From NCBI GenBank assembly GCA_022376925.1, contig JAIOJX010000005.1, forward strand, positions 89,811,001-89,875,000: a DNA stretch of 64,000 nt, read 5' to 3'. The notes beneath the pieces were generated by a model. That model was given only the letters and a program-made list of their open reading frames with translations. It ran no database searches and was not told the DNA's origin. Source of the DNA: Tragulus kanchil. Its lineage: Eukaryota > Chordata > Mammalia > Artiodactyla > Tragulidae. Position numbers and translations under genes: made by a program. How positions within the stretch are numbered: position 1 is the first letter of the stretch; each line of letters opens with the position of its first letter. Positions 51,061 through 63,190 of this stretch are shown piece after piece.

Positions 51061-51308
51061 ATCTCAGATGCCTAGTTTATCTCTTTCTCCCAATGTTTCT
51101 CTTTGTGTAACCATAAGTTTGTTTCTGGAATCTGTGAGTCTGCTTGTGTTTTGTAAATCTTTGACCAGTTGTGGCCGAGATGTTGAAATAATCAGGTTAT
51201 CTCTTTGTCCACTATTATCTAGTCTACCAAAAATTGTTACAGTAAGATTTGCTCACTTGAAGCACCACATTTTAAAGTGAGAAATGAACAAAAATGTCGT
51301 TTAAAAAT

Positions 51309-51636
51309 GTCAGTACAGGGCTTCCCTGGTGGTCCAGTGGGTAAGGACACCGCCTTGCAGTGCAGGGGGTGCCGGTTCGATCCCTGGCCTGGGAAGATCC
51401 CACGTGCTGCGGAGCGGCTGGACTGATGTGTCCAATTACCGAGCCGGAGCTCTGGAGCACATGCGCCCAGAGCCGGTGCTCTGCGACAAGAGAGGCCACT
51501 GCGATGGGAGGCCCACAAGGGTCAGAGAACAAAGATGGATGAAAGTGGATAAATGAAAGACCAATGGAAGTGGCCCACCCGCTCCCCTCCCTCCCCAACC
51601 CCTACCCCTCCCACCCCGCCGCCAAAGTCAGTACAA
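51309..51636 (+). mobile_element. CHR-like tRNA-Glu SINE with C-rich 3' segment (SINE-5)
   Basis: Element at 51318-51627. A and B boxes are intact and the C-rich stretch lies at 51574-51622. The target repeat gtcagtaca is identical on both sides (51309 and 51628). About 90% identical to SINE-4 by eye. Confidence 0.92.
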
Positions 51637-51988
51637 AAGAAGAAAAAATCAGTGATCCCGTAAGTAAAATGTTTCTTTCCTGAATAGCTAATTCATACTG
51701 TGCTCATCTCTTGATTAGCTTCTTGATACAAGCTGGTGTAATGTATAGAGACAAAAACGCCAATTGGCACCCTCAACCTCTGGCATTAGCATCTCTGTGT
51801 AGGCTTATAGCTGTTTCTTCCTTAATGTGTGTGCCTAGTGTCCCCAGGAGGGAGATGGACTTTTAATGTGTCGTGGAGATAAATTCTCCCTGTTAAACAA
51901 CACTTACCTTCTCTGTGCTGCTGGACCATTTCAGGTTTTCAGAGGCGTGTGTTTCTTGGCAAAGAAGAGAGGATCTTTAGTTCCTTAG
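51637..51988. other. Single-copy non-coding sequence
   Basis: Nothing recognised. Confidence 0.5.
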
Positions 51989-52747
51989 CAGAGAATTAAA
52001 ATGTCTTGTTGATGGAAAGAAGCCATCAGTCCCTATGGAGCACTATATACACATAGAACTTCTTTCCTCCAAATAAATATAAAAACTTCCTAGAGGAGGT
52101 GGAGTTGAGTTGACTTTATTATATTTGTTCATTAAGTTAGACTCAGAAAAAAGGGAAACTGAAATTATTTGGAGAAAACATGTATGAGTTCTCTCAAATC
52201 TGGGTAATTCTTGGGTATCTGGTTGAGTTTTGACAAAGCACGATTCTTCAGCTATGACAGCTGAGAATGAAATGAAGCAGTGCCGGCATGTCATACTTTC
52301 CTTAGCTTTGACAGGGTGACTGGCCTGGTTGATGAGGGAATTTTAGTATATATTTGATGAGATCACTCTTGATGTTCTTATGGAAAGGGTGGAGAAATGC
52401 CAGGAAGAGAGTGAATGGTAAGTAGTTGAATGATCTTACCTAAAAAATGATACAGTTTATTTAAAAATCACAGGATTCCATCTTGGGCTTTGACTTAGTC
52501 ATTATTTTATGTTAGTAGCCAGGATAAAATGTAGACAAAATGCTTCTGTAATGTGCACCCTCTTAAATCTGGGAAAGCAGGAAATATATTGACTGAGAAA
52601 AACACTGTAACAAGATCTGTAAAAGTGGATCAGAGAGATAACTCTTCCTAGGGATAAATGTAAGACTGAAGGAAATCTATGGAACAAAGAAGAGGAGAGA
52701 AGAAGAGAGAAATTCTGAGCTGTTAAACCTCAGGGAAGAATACAAGG

Positions 52748-52970
52748 CAGAACTTCTCAGCTTTGGTTATGCACTGGTAGCAAGGAGGTACTGGTATGCT
52801 AGTACATAGTATACACAGTCTACCACATAGTACCTGGGGAGCTTTTAAGAATCTCAGTACCCGAACACCCCTCTAGCCAATTAAGTCAGAATCTCTGGTG
52901 TGAGGCCCAGGTATTGATATGTTTAAAAATATGCCCAGGTGAGTTCATTATGCATCTCTTCTAGAAAATA
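52748..52970 (+). mobile_element. MER5A-like hAT DNA transposon
   Basis: 'acttctcagctttggttatg', 'acctggggagcttttaagaa' and 'aagtcagaatctctggtgtg' followed by 'aggcccaggtatt' match MER5A in order. Confidence 0.85.
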
Positions 52971-53839
52971 CAAATTCACTTTATTGTGTTGGTAAATTAT
53001 AAACCCAATAAGGAAATAATCCAATAAGGATGTCACTGTCCACCTCTTTTAAACAGAATTCACTCTCAGTGGGGTTTGAACAGAGAATTAAAATGTCTTG
53101 TTGATGGAAAGAAGCCATCAGTCCCTATGGAGCACTATATACACATAGAACTTCTTTCCTCCAAATAAATATAAACTTCCTAGAGGAGGTGGAGTTGAGT
53201 TGACTTTATTATATTTGTTCATTAAGTTAGACTCAGAAAAAAGGGAAACTGAAATTATTTGGAGAAAACATGTATGAGTTCTCTCAAATCTGGGTAATTC
53301 TTGGGTATCTGGTTGAGTTTTGACAAAGCACGATTCTTCAGCTATGACAGCTGAGAATGAAATGAAGCAGTGCCGGCATGTCATACTTTCCTTAGCTTTG
53401 ACAGGGTGACTGGCCTGGTTGATGAGGGAATTTTAGTATATATTTGATGAGATCACTCTTGATGTTCTTATGGAAAGGGTGGAGAAATGCCAGGAAGAGA
53501 GTGAATGGTAAGTAGTTGAATGATCTTACCTAAAAAATGATACAGTTTATTTAAAAATCACAGGATTCCATCTTGGGCTTTGACTTAGTCATTATTTTAT
53601 GTTAGTAGCCAGGATAAAATGTAGACAAAATGCTTCTGTAATGTGCACCCTCTTAAATCTGGGAAAGCAGGAAATATATTGACTGAGAAAAACACTGTAA
53701 CAAGATCTGTAAAAGTGGATCAGAGAGATAACTCTTCCTAGGGATAAATGTAAGACTGAAGGAAATCTATGGAACAAAGAAGAGGAGAGAAGAAGAGAGA
53801 AATTCTGAGCTGTTAAACCTCAGGGAAGAATACAAGGCA

Positions 53840-54060
53840 GAACTTCTCAGCTTTGGTTATGCACTGGTAGCAAGGAGGTACTGGTATGCTAGTACATAGT
53901 ATACACAGTCTACCACATAGTACCTGGGGAGCTTTTAAGAATCTCAGTACCCGAACACCCCTCTAGCCAATTAAGTCAGAATCTCTGGTGTGAGGCCCAG
54001 GTATTGGTATGTTTAAAAATATCCCCAGGTGATTTCATTATGCATCTCTACTAGAAAAAT
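53840..54060 (+). mobile_element. MER5A-like element (D16 second copy)
   Basis: Duplicate of 52748-52970. Confidence 0.85.
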
Positions 54061-54171
54061 ACAAATTCACTTTATTGTGTTGGTAAATTATAAACCCAAT
54101 AAGGAAATAATCCAATAAGGATGTCACTGTCCACCTCTTTTAAAAAGCTAGTTTTAAAAAGTAATAATTAG

Positions 54172-54292
54172 GCCACATTTGGTGGCACTTGTGGTAAAGA
54201 ATGCACCTGCCAGTGCAGGACATGCAGGAGATGTGGGTTCAGTCCCTGGGGCAGGAAGATCCAGTGGGGTAGGAAGTGACAACCCACTCCAG
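54172..54292 (+). mobile_element. Bov-tA SINE, 3'-truncated
   Basis: 'gtggtaaagaatgcacctgc' then 'agtgacaacccactccagta' follow Bov-tA and stop at a T-run where an L1 3' end begins. Confidence 0.85.
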
Positions 54293-54540
54293 TATTTTTT
54301 TTTAATTTCTGTTTTATATTGGACTATAGTTAGCCTACTATGTTGTGTTAGTTTTAGGTGCACAGCAAAGTGATTCAATAGTACACATATATCTATTCTT
54401 TTTCAAATTATTTTCCCATTTTAGAATATTATTACAGAATATTGAGCAGAGTAGCCTGTGCTGTACAGTAGTTCTGTGTTGGATATCTCTTTTAAATATA
54501 GTAGTGTACATGTGTCAGTATGTGTGTGTATGTTAACTTG
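54293..54540 (-). mobile_element. L1 3'-UTR fragment
   Basis: 'atattggactatagttagcc', 'cagcaaagtgattcaatagt' and 'ctgtgctgtacagtagttct' are the reverse of L1 3' UTR, ending in a short TG-rich stretch. Confidence 0.83.
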
Positions 54541-56208
54541 TCAATAGACTAGATTATAGAACGCTGGCTTTCCGATCATGGAAAAGCACCCATTACTACC
54601 AGTCCTTGACCGAATCTTCTCCTTTTGCCCCTCCTTGTTTTAAATAGGATAGTAAATCTCTTTTTTCTGTAGTTTGCTTCTTGGAGCACAGATCTCACAA
54701 CACTGTGCCTCCTGTGCTCTTCCTCTCGTTCCCTTGGGCACCCAAGTTGTTGTGTGCTTCTTTGCCATCTGAGCAGTGTTCTGAGAACCTCCCTTTTCTC
54801 TCCACTGGGAGGTAGGCAGGCAACTGTGGCTGGCTTGCTGGCAACAGAACAGGGATTAGTGTGAGAAGACGCTATTTTCATTTCAGTCTCTTCGCTCTGT
54901 CATAACTGAAACGTGTGAGTCTCTGTCTGACGGTGTGGACGGTGTGGTGTTTGACCTGGCCCAAGCTGAGCTTATGAGGGAGTCATTTCAAACACTTGAG
55001 CTGATATGGAGCCACTAGAATAATAGCTGCACTTGTCCTCTTATTAACTGGTCCCTGAGTCACTGATCACCTGATGACAGTTTTGCTGTGATTTTTTGAT
55101 GGCGTATTGAGGGCAAGGCACAGTCCTTGACTAGGATGTTTCCGAAGTATGCGTTAGGTACATAAAGTTCACTTGAACCTGATGTAGTCTTGAATTCATC
55201 TTGGTTGACAGTGTTTATTTTCCTTCGTTTATTGACGGATCTACAGCATCAGCAGGAGAAATTCTCCATAACAGATGTCTGGACATTGCTGTTCAGTAGC
55301 AGTTGATCACTGCATTGAAATGATCATTTTGGTCTGGTTATTTTACAGTGACTCTGTTGTTGCACCTGTGAAACATTGTACTTATCATCACGTGTTTGTT
55401 TTAATTCTAATTGTAATAATCATTTGGTCGTGTAGCTAAATGACCTAAGAAGCATAGCATAGCATTCATTAATTGTTGTTAAGGTTTGAGAAAAGAGTGT
55501 TTCCCTCAGACTCAGCATCAGGGGAAAGTTGCTGCTCCATCAGGGAATGGGTTGGGAAGCAGGGCCTTCATTTTAATGCAATGTTAGCAGTCTCTGATAG
55601 GATGTGATGCTGTGGAAGAGGCCATATGATCCAGGCCAGTGGGACCATCCAGGGTAGATTGCAACACAGGTAAAAATGGGTGTGCAGTGAATGCTCTGTG
55701 ACCTCTGCTCAGATCCAGGCCCTGGTCTCCAAGCATTCAGCAGCTAGTGGTCACCAATGTTGAGCTTCAGTTCTTTCCCTATAAAGTGAGAGTATTTGAT
55801 CTGAATAATTCTAAAATCTCTTCTTACTCACAAACTGGTATTACATTTATAGCTATACAGTATAATATTATATGGTATTATAATTATGATACTATAATTA
55901 TGGAATCATACCCCATTTGTAAATAGTATCAGGCCATAGAATTGTATCTTCATAAGATTTAGTAGTAATTTTGATGAGCATCCATACTTACAAACTTACA
56001 GTCTGCCTATGTTGTTGGCACATTTACGTAGAAATTATGAAAATAAAAAGAATTCTTAGAATTATGGACAATAAGGATTATGAGGTACAATTTTGGGGCG
56101 GTAATACTTTGAAAATCTGGAAAATGAAGACATTTTCCTCTCAAGTTCTTAAGAGACTTCAAAAATATTAGAATATAAACTCAACAGAAATAAAATGGCA
56201 CAAAACAG
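54541..56208. other. Single-copy non-coding sequence
   Basis: No repeat family firmly recognised. A 101-codon minus-strand frame at 54576-54881 has no identifiable motif. Confidence 0.5.
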
Positions 56209-58388
56209 ATAACCTAGGAGCATGAAATCTGAAGAGTGCCCTTCAGAAAGCCCCGGAAACGCCAAAACTTTAACAAAGAAGACAGCATGTCAGTTTTTAA
56301 CAAATATTCAAGAGACATACGGAAAATGAAATAGGCTATTGAAACTGTGTGATTTCTGTTGTGTTTTGAACAATAGATCCTTACCCTCTTCCTTCCACCT
56401 TTGTGGATACCAGTTTAATCCTGGGAAAACTGAGAGTTTACATATTGATCATAGCCAACTAGGACAACTCAAAAAATAACCTGATGTTCTTTTTATTTTT
56501 GGTGACAATGCCTTAAAGGAATTCTCTGAGACCACACATTGCTGAGATTGTGTGGGTTCGTTTCTATCTAACACAGTACTTGCTGGCAGTTACCTTTTTG
56601 TGCCTTCAGATTGCTTAGTTAGATACCATGCAAAGTTACATTTTTCTCCCCGAGTTCCTAATGGTTCTTACTTTCTTCTATACTGCTCTCTGGCTTCTTG
56701 GGTTTGCTGAATCATTGCCTGTGCCTCCGAGAGCCATGCTGTTATTACCCTAAGGAATCACTCCTGACGAGAAGTGATTACTAGTGTAGTCACAGCTTAG
56801 GTGTTTCTGCTGTTCGACTTCTCTCTGGATAAATCACAGTTGTTGCATAGCAAGTATGCAGCTAAGCCGGGACTAGAAGACTGACTAGTGAAGGTGCTGA
56901 AAGGAATGGGTGACAGGTCCTGCACTGGTTTTACCTTCAGCCCTTGTTCCTGACATTAGAAGGAAAGCGGGCCTGCTTTGCTGAGCTGAGGTGCTTGTTC
57001 CCACTCTGTCTTGTGCCTTATACTCTTGACGTGACTTTTGAAGCTCCTGCCACTGGAGCTCTTGTATGTTTCAGAGATGAGTGCAGGGAACTGGACAAAA
57101 AGCAATGGATAACATTTCTAACAGCATGCACCTTTCTGAAAGCAGTGGATTACTGGATATGTCCTCACCTCGACAGTCAGAAGAAATTCAGGGCAATTGA
57201 TTGGAGATCACTTGGGTTCATTAAGGCCATATTCCCAAAAGGCCACATTTTATGTTCTGGGTGGTGAAAACTGGGAAAGCTTAAGAACTAAATATTTCAA
57301 AATGGAAAATAACCTAGGAGCATGAAATCTGAAGAGTGCCCTTCAGAAAGCCCCGGAAACGCCAAAACTTTAACAAAGAAGACAGCATGTCAGTTGTTAA
57401 CAACTATTCAAGAGACATACGGAAAATGAAATAGGCTATTGAAACTGTGTGATTTCTGTTGTGTTTTGAACAATAGATCCTTACCCTCTTCCTTCCACCT
57501 TTGTGGATACCAGTTTAATCCTGGGAAAACTGAGAGTTTACATATTGATCATAGCCAACTAGGACAACTCAAAAAATAACCTGATGTTCTTTTTATTTTG
57601 GTGACAATGCCTTAAAGGAATTCTCTGAGACCACACATTGCTGAGATTGTGTGGGTTCGTTTCTATCTAACACAGTACTTGCTGGCAGTTACCTTTTTGT
57701 GCCTTCAGATTGCTTAGTTAGATACCATGCAAAGTTACATTTTTCTCCCCGAGTTCCTAATGGTTCTTACTTTCTTCTATACTGCTCTCTGGCTTCTTGG
57801 GTTTGCTGAATCATTGCCTGTGCCTCCGAGAGCCATGCTGTTATTACCCTAAGGAATCACTCCTGACGAGAAGTGATTACTAGTGTAGTCACAGCTTAGG
57901 TGTTTCTGCTGTTCGACTTCTCTCTGGATAAATCACAGTTGTTGCATAGCAAGTATGCAGCTAAGCCGGGACTAGAAGACTGACTAGTGAAGGTGCTGAA
58001 AGGAATGGGTGACAGGTCCTGCACTGGTTTTACCTTCAGCCCTTGTTCCTGACATTAGAAGGAAAGCGGGCCTGCTTTGCTGAGCTGAGGTGCTTGTTCC
58101 CACTCTGTCTTGTGCCTTATACTCTTGACGTGACTTTTGAAGCTCCTGCCACTGGAGCTCTTGTATGTTTCAGAGATGAGTGCAGGGAACTGGACAAAAA
58201 GCAATGGATAACATTTCTAACAGCATGCACCTTTCTGAAAGCAGTGGATTACTGGATATGTCCTCACCTCGACAGTCAGAAGAAATTCAGGGCAATTGAT
58301 TGGAGATCACTTGGGTTCATTAAGGCCATATTCCCAAAAGGGGCCACATTTTATGTTCTGGGTGGTGAAAACTGGGAAAGCTTAAGAA
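56209..58388. repeat. D17: tandem direct duplication, copies 56209-57287 and 57309-58388 (period 1100)
   Basis: About 21 bp of filler at 57288-57308. Two substitutions lie near the start of the right copy. A GG deletion near the end of the left copy (57240) shifts the reading frame of the open frame there. Confidence 0.95.
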
Positions 58389-58399
58389 AATGGTTTTAA
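58043..58399 (+). other. 118-codon open frame of unknown status
   Basis: This frame and its shorter D17 twin at 56944-57267 (107 codons) are the longest unique frames outside repeats on the plus strand. The product is Cys- and Leu-rich with no signal peptide, domain or family I recognise, and it has no visible splice or promoter context. The twins differ only by the GG indel near the left copy's end. Most likely a chance frame. Confidence 0.25.
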
Positions 58400-60490
58400 A
58401 CGCCACCATGCATCATTAATTGGAGCTGACAAAAGAAGCAGTCAGTCAGAATCAGAAAAGATGAAGCATAATGCTTCAGCAGTGAGAGCGGATGATTAAA
58501 ATAGAACAGAGGAGGTTCCCAAGCTAAGCCTGCAAGATTTGGGAGAGTTCACTGAGCCTCATCCAGCTGTATGATTCTGGCTGATGTTTCTAGTTAGTGC
58601 AGGACCCACTGGTGATTTCTCAGACCTGCCGGATCCTGGGGAGGTTTGAAATGAAAGATTTGCTGCTGATTACAGATGGAGACAGCTTTTAGATGAAGGA
58701 AAAATGAAACTATTGACAAAAGCTTTGACTCTGACCGAGAGACCTATCAAATGTCACAGAACAGAATCTCATAATACAGCACATCTGTCTTTTGAAGAGT
58801 GAATAGATTTGTTCCTTGTAAAAATTGTCCCAAGGTAACATTGGGTACTTTTCAGTTTATTCTCTTAGTAATACACACACTGTTACTCATTTTGATGTAT
58901 TGGATTTTGTGGTACTATTTAGTTTATTTTTTATTTCTGTAAAAAAATCCCACCCATAAGTAGAATAAAGATATCATCTACATTTTTTTCAGTAGCATTA
59001 AGGCCAAACCAATTCTCTTTGATAAAGGAGATAAATATCCATAAACTCCTTGTGGTTTTGGAGGTATGAATTTGGAGGTTTACTACTTTCTCTACATTAC
59101 TTATAGACCCTAGAACATGAGCCCAGTTTTCTCATCTTTGCACAGGCAAAGCTCCCAGGAAATAATTGGGAGCCTTACGTTGCTCTGGGTCAAGTTAATA
59201 GCTTTCTTTGCTTCCATTCCCTTGGACTACTCATTGCTATGTGGTCGATATTTTTATGTAAGCTTTTTTTTTTTCTGTTTCCATTTCATCTGCTCAAACT
59301 AATATTGCAAGTTCATATGGAAAAATAACCTTTCTGCTTCACTCTCCTCTGCTCCCAAAGGACAGAACCAATGATCTGTCTTTACCTCCTTTATGCTCTT
59401 CTTGAATGCCCACCACAGTGGTTTTAAACGCCACCATTTGTTCTGGGTTGGTGAAAACTGGGAAAGCTTAAGAAAATGGTTTTAAACGCCACCATGCATC
59501 ATTAATTGGAGCTGACAAAAGAAGCAGTCAGTCAGAATCAGAAAAGATGAAGCATAATGCTTCAGCAGTGAGAGCGGATGATTAAAATAGAACAGAGGAG
59601 GTTCCCAAGCTAAGCCTGCAAGATTTGGGAGAGTTCACTGAGCCTCATCCAGCTGTATGATTCTGGCTGATGTTTCTAGTTAGTGCAGGACCCACTGGTG
59701 ATTTCTCAGACCTGCCGGATCCTGGGGAGGTTTGAAATGAAAGATTTGCTGCTGATTACAGATGGAGACAGCTTTTAGATGAAGGAAAAATGAAACTATT
59801 GACAAAAGCTTTGACTCTGACCGAGAGACCTATCAAATGTCACAGAACAGAATCTCATAATACAGCACATCTGTCTTTTGAAGAGTGAATAGATTTGTTC
59901 CTTGTAAAAATTGTCCCAAGGTAACATTGGGTACTTTTCAGTTTATTCTCTTAGTAATACACACACTGTTACTCATTTTGATGTATTGGATTTTGTGGTA
60001 CTATTTAGTTTATTTTTTATTTCTGTAAAAAAATCCCACCCATAAGTAGAATAAAGATATCATCTACATTTTTTTCAGTAGCATTAAGGCCAAACCAATT
60101 CTCTTTGATAAAGGAGATAAATATCCATAAACTCCTTGTGGTTTTGGAGGTATGAATTTGGAGGTTTACTACTTTCTCTACATTACTTATAGACCCTAGA
60201 ACATGAGCCCAGTTTTCTCATCTTTGCACAGGCAAAGCTCCCAGGAAATAATTGGGAGCCTTACGTTGCTCTGGGTCAAGTTAATAGCTTTCTTTGCTTC
60301 CATTCCCTTGGACTACTCATTGCTATGTGGTCGATATTTTTATGTAAGCTTTTTTTTTTTCTGTTTCCATTTCATCTGCTCAAACTAATATTGCAAGTTC
60401 ATATGGAAAAATAACCTTTCTGCTTCACTCTCCTCTGCTCCCAAAGGACAGAACCAATGATCTGTCTTTACCTCCTTTATGCTCTTCTTG
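58354..60490. repeat. D18: tandem direct duplication, copies 58354-59404 and 59439-60490 (period 1086)
   Basis: Filler at 59405-59438 contains a stray copy of tggttttaaacgccaccat, which belongs about 58 bp further on. AT-rich, no repeat family recognised. The 61-codon frame recurs here and again at 61408. Confidence 0.95.
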
Positions 60491-62582
60491 TATTTTCTCA
60501 GTACAGCTACTGTAACACACTAATAAAACCCTTGTATGTAATGTCCTGATCAGCTTGTTTCTCTATTTTGTGAACTTCTGTTTTGGGGGAATGAGTATCA
60601 CAGTGGGCCAAGATACACTGGATACATGGTAAGATTCTAAGAGATGGCAAATTGTGTTTTCCTTTAAGGGGAATTATGGACCACACTTTACAGTATATAG
60701 AACTCCTGGACTGCTGACAAATTTCATTTCCTCAAGTGACTTGGATGGCAATTTGAGATCATTGGAAGAAGCTAGTTTCAAATAGAAAAATATGACAGAA
60801 GAGAGTACACTTCCATTTCCCAGCAATTTCCTTCCTTGCTTGTGGGATGCCAATTTCAAGAAGATGCTTTTTACACAGGATAGCACACCTTGCCTGGAAT
60901 ATTTTTATAAGTGAGAAATAATTATAGTAGCTAGCCGTTTTTATTCATGCTTGGTGCTAGATATTGTTGAAGGTTCTTTTCATCCCATACCTATTTCAGT
61001 GCTTATAAAGAGCTTATTTAAAAAGATAGTACATTCTTCGTTAAATGAGAATTTGTAGAGAGAGAGGTTCATTAACTTCACTAGGACCATTTTAGAAACA
61101 GCACAACAAACCCATGAATGAGCCTATTTTTGATCCAAATCACATATTCTCTTAAATCTGTATTGCACTGCATCCCCCACCCTCCACTTCACCACCGCTT
61201 CCCTCTCAGAATCAACCAGTTGCTGACAGTTTACACCAGAGTAGGAACAGCGAGGGCCCAGAGGTTAGCCACACGTTAAGGGGGAGTTGGTTCCTTTAAT
61301 AATAATCCAGAGCCCAAAACCTTCAAGAGGTTCTCCTGAAGGAAACCAGGAGGCCAGAACTCTTTCTTTCTCGGTTTATAATTTTGGGTTAGCTCTTTAC
61401 GTAGAACATGAGCCCAGTTTTCTCATCTTTGCACAGGCAAAGCTCCCAGGAAATAATTGGGAGCCTTACGTTGCTCTGGGTCAAGTTAATAGCTTTCTTT
61501 GCTTCCATTCCCTTGGACTACTCATTGCTATGTGGTCGATATTTTTATGTAAGCTTTTTTTTTTTCTGTTTCCATTTCATCTGCTCAAACTAATATTGCA
61601 AGTTCATATGGAAAAATAACCTTTCTGCTTCACTCTCCTCTGCTCCCAAAGGACAGAACCAATGATCTGTCTTTACCTCCTTTATGCTCTTCTTGTATTT
61701 TCTCAGTACAGCTACTGTAACACACTAATAAAACCCTTGTATGTAATGTCCTGATCAGCTTGTTTCTCTATTTTGTGAACTTCTGTTTTGGGGGAATGAG
61801 TATCACAGTGGGCCAAGATACACTGGATACATGGTAAGATTCTAAGAGATGGCAAATTGTGTTTTCCTTTAAGGGGAATTATGGACCACACTTTACAGTA
61901 TATAGAACTCCTGGACTGCTGACAAATTTCATTTCCTCAAGTGACTTGGATGGCAATTTGAGATCATTGGAAGAAGCTAGTTTCAAATAGAAAAATATGA
62001 CAGAAGAGAGTACACTTCCATTTCCCAGCAATTTCCTTCCTTGCTTGTGGGATGCCAATTTCAAGAAGATGCTTTTTACACAGGATAGCACACCTTGCCT
62101 GGAATATTTTTATAAGTGAGAAATAATTATAGTAGCTAGCCGTTTTTATTCATGCTTGGTGCTAGATATTGTTGAAGGTTCTTTTCATCCCATACCTATT
62201 TCAGTGCTTATAAAGAGCTTATTTAAAAAGATAGTACATTCTTCGTTAAATGAGAATTTGTAGAGAGAGAGGTTCATTAACTTCACTAGGACCATTTTAG
62301 AAACAGCACAACAAACCCATGAATGAGCCTATTTTTGATCCAAATCACATATTCTCTTAAATCTGTATTGCACTGCATCCCCCCCCCTCCACTTCACCAC
62401 CGCTTCCCTCTCAGAATCAACCAGTTGCTGACAGTTTACACCAGAGTAGGAACAGCGAGGGCCCAGAGGTTAGCCACACGTTAAGGGGGAGTTGGTTCCT
62501 TTAATAATAATCCAGAGCCCAAAACCTTCAAGAGGTTCTCCTGAAGGAAACCAGGAGGCCAGAACTCTTTCTTTCTCGGTTT
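60197..62582. repeat. D19: tandem direct duplication, copies 60197-61377 and 61402-62582 (period 1205)
   Basis: The longest period of the set. About 24 bp of filler at 61378-61401. The block 60197-60490 occurs three times (59111, 60197, 61402). The only interior difference noted is C/A within a C-run near 62384. Confidence 0.96.
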
Positions 62583-62967
62583 CACCTCGCCCAGGACGGG
62601 GAGAGGAACCTTCTTAAGTGTTGGAGGGCAGTCAGACAGTAGGTGAATGTTGGTCAACATTAGGCATCTGACAGCAGGAAGCAGAGACTGAGCTTTGGAG
62701 ACAAGGATCAGGAATCAGATGTCAATCCCTGAGTTGACTTTGACAAGGCATGACTTGAGTTTTGGAGAAACCTGGATAGGGGATCAAGGCAAGACCAGTA
62801 GCTAAGTCTGAGTTAATGTTGCCAGATGAAAGTAAAGGGTGATGCCAGAGCCTGTGACGGGGTGACCCTGTTGATGATCACAGTGCTTCAAATACAGGGG
62901 ATCAGAGTATATGGTTAGGCACACCTAATGATCACAATTACACTGTTCAGTTTCAGCCTCGTGTTAC

Positions 62968-63131
62968 CATAGTGTATTTTGCTTAGTTGTGTCCAACTCT
63001 TTGTGGCCCCATGGACTGTATGTAGCCCACCTCTGTCCGTTGTACTTTCCAGGCAAGAACAGTGGTGAGGATTGCCATTTCCTACTCCAGGGGATCTTCC
63101 TGACCCAGGGATCAAACCCGAGTATCATGCA
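62968..63131 (-). mobile_element. Bov-tA SINE fragment
   Basis: 'tagttgtgtccaactctttg', 'ggccccatggactgtatg' and 'gccatttcctactccagggg' are reverse Bov-tA. It is cut at about 63131 by a mariner-type element. Confidence 0.87.
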
Positions 63132-63190
63132 TTGGGTTGGCCAGAAGTTTCATTGGGGTTTCCATAATATCTAACGAACTTTTGGCCCAT
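63132..63190. mobile_element. Mariner-type MITE
   Basis: Begins ttgggttggcca and ends with the partial inverse tttggccca, with internal 'ctaacgaacttttggccca'. Same family as 42850-42918. It abuts the Bov-tA, so it probably inserted into it. Confidence 0.7.

Larger units (their letters stand above)
51989..54144. repeat. D16: tandem direct duplication, copies 51989-53053 and 53081-54144 (period 1091)
   Basis: About 27 bp of filler at 53054-53080. Five substitutions and one indel fall in the last 140 bp of the left copy, and a 2-bp deletion lies 90 bp into the right copy. The interior is nearly identical. Confidence 0.96.

Noticed and set aside
58396..58412. A perfect Kozak-like gccaccatg
   Set aside because: The frame reads ATG CAT CAT TAA and stops after three codons.
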